Source: Lutraria lutraria (taxonomy: Eukaryota; Mollusca; Bivalvia; Venerida; Mactridae). From it: DNA of 64,000 bases. The notes under the pieces were generated by a model that was not told the DNA's origin, did not search any database, and saw only the letters and a list, made by a program, of their open reading frames with translations. The DNA lies in contig OZ026848.1 in the NCBI GenBank assembly GCA_964023205.1, forward strand, positions 300,501 to 364,500, read 5' to 3'. Shown in pieces: positions 61,501 through 64,000 of the stretch (the stretch's first letter is position 1; the number at the start of each line of letters is the position of its first letter). Position numbers and translations under genes: made by a program.

Positions 61501-63836
61501 TCTTTTAATTGTTCAATTTAATGGTCTTCTTAAACTTAACAATGTATACACCAATATTATACCTATTTATGCGTATATCTTTTGTAGAAGTCTTAACTAT
61601 ATTTTTAGATGTTCTCTTTCCCATCAATATGTGTGACGGTTGATACTATAGGTTTGTGGGTTTCAGTAATGTTTCTACAAATTAATTTTGATTACAAGTA
61701 TAATACTATTGTTTCTATGTATTATATTTGTAGATTTATTCTGGAAAAGTTACAAGTATTATGCAGTTTGGATGTTTTGTTGCTATTGAAGGTGTTAGGA
61801 AGAGGAGTGAGGGTTTAGTACATATATCACAGGTACAATATATATCTATCATTATATGTTCAATTATAGGACTTTAATCTTAGTTTTACCCGCTCAGTTA
61901 GCTCAGTGGTTAGTGCGTTGGTCTACTAGTTGCGAATTCGAACCCCAGGCGAGACTCACACTGGCCGTGACATATTGACTGAAAATATCACATCCTATGT
62001 TAAATTGTCCTCCACCTCTGAATTATGCGGGGTAGCTATGCAATGGCTAATTGCATGGGGTAGCTATGCAGTAGCTTGCGGAGAGAATGTGGTTAGTACT
62101 GGTCAAGGCCTAAATAATGTCCAGGGAAGCTCGTTAGAATAACTGCCCGCCACAATATAACTGAAATAATGTTGAAAATGGTGTTAAATCCAATGAAATA
62201 AAATAAGAAATAATCTTAATTTTGGATATGATTTATAATTAAATATAATGATACTCATATTCAGTTATTTTGAACTGTGAATTACTACTTACTGTACAAA
62301 TCTTATTTCAAATACTGCAGCTGACTGTTTTATGTGATACTGTGCTATGTAACAATGTATGTATTCAATACTGTACTATGTATGCTCTCTATTGTTTAGT
62401 TACGAAGAGAGGGTCGTGTAGCAAATGTATCTGATGTTGTTCAAAGAGGACAGAGTGTGAAAGTTAAAGTGTTGTCTTACACTGGTACAAAGATAAGTCT
62501 GTCAATAAAGGTATGAATTTAGTGCAACTTTTAATGTACATTAAAACTTTCTGCTATTGCATAAATGCTCAAGTAAACCAGTTGGTTTTATTTGCTTTCA
62601 TGAATTATACATACCAGTTTAACATAATGGAACAAGCCATTCAATGGCTGTGACTACTATTTTCTTATTTTTGATGCATGTATATATCATTTTATAGAAT
62701 TCCTTGGATATTTGATGTTTATTGGCGGTAATTCATGTGTATTTTATACATTTTTGTCACTAATTCAATTTTTTATGATTGTTCTTAATCTGAGAGTAAT
62801 TTGCTGATACATATAATATTTAATATGTATAATGTGTACACTTAAGTTAAAGTAAGTCAGTAGAATTGTAAGTTAGTTGTATGTAAGACAAAGACAGACA
62901 ATGACTTCACATACAAGAAAATGAATGTTTCTTTTGATGAACCTATTGTTTCTTTCACTAGGATGTTGACCAAGAGACAGGGCAAGATTTAAACACAAAA
63001 CAGACTACAGCCATCACTGGTGGTGATCGGGATGCTGTCAATGAAGCACGTAATCCTGACAGACCATCAACTATGCCTCTAGTCAGTGTACCAGAGCAGA
63101 GTGACTCAACTGAGAGAAAACGTGTCCAACGAATGTCATCTCCGGAAAAATGGGAGTGGCAACAAATGGCTGCTGCTAATGTGATAGATATATCTGAATT
63201 ACCTAACTTTGATGAAGAAACTGGGGTTCTACAAAGAGAAGATGATTCAGGTATGTTACAAACAAAGGATTCAAGTCAAAAGTCAATACATTAAGAAGAC
63301 AATTTTGTATTTATGGCTGGGTTTCCTGAAGACATTATAAATGTTAGTCAAGTTGATACTTTTACATTGTACTGGTATGGTACTGGTATCTTCAGTTAGG
63401 ATTGATTTTATTTCTGATATCCAAATCATTAAGACATGTATTTCAGGAGCAGTCTTCTAGCACTAAATTTATAAAAATGCTGTTAATTTTAGACATAGGC
63501 TTATGAAGAATGCATCACATCCAATTCTGTATGAAATTTTGCTATCATCATTAAAAATATATTGTGGTTTAGCAATGTTCTGAAATTACCAAATATATTA
63601 CTGATTTAATGTTGCAATATGAATCAAACTATCAAGCCTGATATTGCTAACTCTAATAGTGTGCCTTATTTGTACTGGTAATTAAAAAAATAAAAATATG
63701 AAAAACTATGGTCAACTGAATAAAATTAATGATTTTAGATGAAGATATTGAAATAGAGATGGTGGAGGATGAAGCACCCTTCCTTTCTGGTAATGGTAAA
63801 CAGGGTCTCGACCTAAGTCCAATAAAAATAGTCAAG
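55524..63836 (+). CDS. DHX8: ATP-dependent RNA helicase DHX8/PRP22, N-terminal 450 residues (partial at window end)
   Basis: Spliceosomal DEAH-box helicase, which releases mature mRNA from the spliceosome in the nucleus. Exons: 55524-55626, 56553-56638, 57200-57364, 58355-58446, 59057-59113, 61205-61454, 61734-61832, 62400-62510, 62962-63250 and 63739-63836. All junctions are GT-AG and in phase (1350 nt, 450 codons). Seen: the conserved N-terminal helix [15 protein letters not shown] with [11 protein letters not shown] (residues about 13-45) and [10 protein letters not shown]; an Arg/Ser-Arg/Asp segment (about 168-230); an S1 RNA-binding domain (about 250-321: [42 protein letters not shown]); then [25 protein letters not shown] and SPIKIVK, all hallmarks of DHX8. 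The helicase motifs lie beyond the window. ATG 55524 is the first in-frame ATG of the first visible exon; an upstream exon could supply an earlier start. The S1 domain and the SPIKIVK linker separate DHX8 from other DEAH helicases. Confidence 0.95.
55828..56463. mobile_element. 636-bp MITE in DHX8 intron
   Basis: The left end CAGTCGAAACTCGTTATATC and right end TATTTCGACTG are inverted, with similarity extending about 25 bp. TA flanks at 55826-55827 and 56464-56465 fit a TA target duplication. Interior CGATATA/TATCG motifs recur near both ends. No open frame, so non-autonomous; a Tc1/mariner-type mobiliser is inferred. Confidence 0.8.
57734..58177. mobile_element. intronic repeat module with 148-bp units
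   Basis: Short inverted ends TATGCCTCC / GGGGGCATA bracket tandem units starting TTGACCTTGACTT near 57810 and 57959, with a third, partial one near 58119. The two full units share CCAGGTTAAGTAGATTTTAC and AGCACCAATACCGCTTGC. It sits entirely in the intron before exon 4. Probably a non-autonomous DNA element; the family is not assigned. Confidence 0.65.
58255..58320 (-). mobile_element. tRNA-like SINE head fragment (reverse)
   Basis: In reverse complement AGTGGTGTAGGGGTAGAGCG then TTGGACTCCTGTCAGTGG resembles the 5' half of a tRNA gene with an A-box. No B-box follows cleanly, so it looks like a truncated SINE. It ends about 34 bp before the exon-4 acceptor. Confidence 0.4.
58499..58742 (+). 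mobile_element. tRNA-derived SINE, full-length
   Basis: A-box TGTGGTCAAGTGGTTAAG and B-box GGTTCGAGCCC lie about 60 bp apart, implying a head with a long variable arm (Leu/Ser-like). A body with GGATGGGAGTCTAG and TCCCAGGAGCGATG follows, then a tail with TGACTGTTGAAAAGGATG and an A-rich end. Same family as 5841-6020. Lies in the DHX8 intron after exon 4. Confidence 0.8.
59393..60143. mobile_element. intronic repeat module with about 140-170-bp units (GTCAAGGTCAC type)
   Basis: The ends TGTCGAGCCC and GGGGCTCGAC are inverted. Four units start CTTGTCCGGGCTGTATC or a variant near 59493, 59655, 59824 and 59963. Most units contain AACTTGGCATAATTGTTAAA and all but the last carry TCAAAGGTCAAG. Later units decay. 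It lies in the intron before the RS exon and abuts the next module within a few bases. Confidence 0.75.
60146..61164. mobile_element. intronic repeat module with 161-bp units and hairpin ends
   Basis: The left end is a perfect hairpin, AGCTCACCTGA-TTCA-TCAGGTGAGCT (60146-60171). The right end carries CTCAGGTGAGCGAT and a GGGCC-AATGT-GGCCC hairpin (61144-61158). Between them, TTTGTTTACACTCTAGC-like starts recur near 60210, 60371, 60532, 60692, 60853 and 61014, a period of about 161 bp. Each unit also contains GACAAGTTCGATTAT and AGAGTTATGGGCCCTTGA or close variants. Ends about 40 bp before the RS-exon acceptor. Confidence 0.8.
61205..61454 (+). other. DHX8: DHX8 RS-domain exon
   Basis: The longest stretch of low-complexity coding sequence in the gene: repeated SRSRDR, DRKR and SRSR units followed by a KKKKKRR run and DREKDRK. 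The domain is expected to be phosphorylated and to help localise the protein in the splicing compartment (family knowledge). Because the codons are nearly all A/G-rich, the other frames also stay open here; they are shadows. The exon ends [12 protein letters not shown], the entry into the S1 domain. Confidence 0.9.
61734..62510 (+). other. DHX8: DHX8 S1 RNA-binding domain (two exons)
   Basis: Exon 61734-61832 (33 codons) gives [20 protein letters not shown] and on to LVHISQ. Exon 62400-62510 (37 codons) gives [14 protein letters not shown] and on to [13 protein letters not shown]. Together they cover the five-strand OB fold of S1 domains, with the GxVxxIxxFGxFV and GLVHIS hallmarks. The intron in between carries a SINE. 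Confidence 0.9.
61889..62212 (+). mobile_element. tRNA-derived SINE in the S1 intron
   Basis: The A-box region CAGTTAGCTCAGTGGTTAGT and B-box AATTCGAACCCC form a tRNA-like head. The body ends with ACTGAAATAATGTTGAAAAT, then GGTGTTAAATCCAATG and an A-rich tail AAATAAAATAAG. The TGTTGAAAA...GTTAAA tail resembles the tails of the other SINEs here (58499, 3662), while the head differs. The tail may be a shared domain. Confidence 0.75.
63251..63738 (+). other. DHX8: DHX8 intron before exon 10
   Basis: AT-rich intron, donor GTATGT and acceptor GATTTTAG. No repeat was recognised. The DHX8 frame reads on for 15 codons past the donor to a TAA near 63294, so intron retention would truncate the protein. 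Confidence 0.7.
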
Positions 63837-64000
63837 GTGGGTATCAATTTTTTATCTTTTCCTTCACAATATTTGGACTCATTTCATATGCTATAAGTAT
63901 GTGATCTGTGTTCTGTGCATTAGTCTGTTAAAATTGATAGAACAGAAAATCTAAAATACCTCCTTAGGTGTTTTATTACATTGTTATTGATAACATACAA
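63837..64000 (+). other. DHX8: DHX8 intron, runs off the window
   Basis: Donor GTGGGTATC follows the SPIKIVK exon. The sequence is AT-rich and non-coding to the end of the window. Confidence 0.8.

Overview
The window looks like AT-rich animal nuclear DNA, most likely from a bivalve or other mollusc. The evidence is spliced genes with GT-AG introns, a nicotinic-type Cys-loop receptor built from only two coding exons, many tRNA-derived SINEs, TA-flanked MITEs, and intronic repeat modules with internal units of about 150-160 bp. The assignment to mollusc is inference; no marker gene settles it.

Layout. (1) 245-2445, + strand: a two-exon gene for a nicotinic-acetylcholine-receptor-like pentameric channel subunit. 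It appears complete, with a signal peptide, Cys-loop, four membrane segments and no vicinal Cys pair. (2) 2.9-17.9 kb: intergenic DNA with no convincing gene. It holds a CCCTAAA-like C/A-rich tract, tRNA-SINEs, a 272-bp pogo/Tigger-like MITE with clean TIRs and TA duplications, a 32-bp minisatellite of about 23 copies, three copies of one transposon end, an inverted pair of retroelement 3' ends, a hairpin and two degenerate minisatellites. (3) About 17.9-53.1 kb: an uninterrupted satellite array of roughly 90 monomers of about 389 bp. Two monomer families (A and B) are organised into higher-order repeats of 4, 5, 6 or 7 monomers, with decayed monomers at both edges. (4) 53.1-55.5 kb: a 137-codon open frame of coding-like composition directly after the array, a duplicated 124-bp repeat with nested palindromes, and a possible promoter with ETS-like and CRE-like sites. 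(5) 55.5 kb to the window end, + strand: the first ten recognisable coding exons (450 codons) of the spliceosomal DEAH-box helicase DHX8/PRP22. They cover the conserved N-terminal region, an RS-rich segment, the S1 domain and the linker. The helicase core lies beyond the window. Its introns hold a 636-bp MITE, SINEs and three different tandem-unit repeat modules.

The two genes are unrelated in function: one is a membrane ligand-gated channel, the other a nuclear splicing factor. The most striking feature is the satellite. It shows several nested levels of repetition: a possible half-unit of about 195 bp, the 389-bp monomer, A/B alternation, 4-7-mer HORs, and duplications of several HORs. This architecture is best known from centromeric alpha satellite. 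No standard CENP-B box was found by eye, and any centromeric role is speculation.
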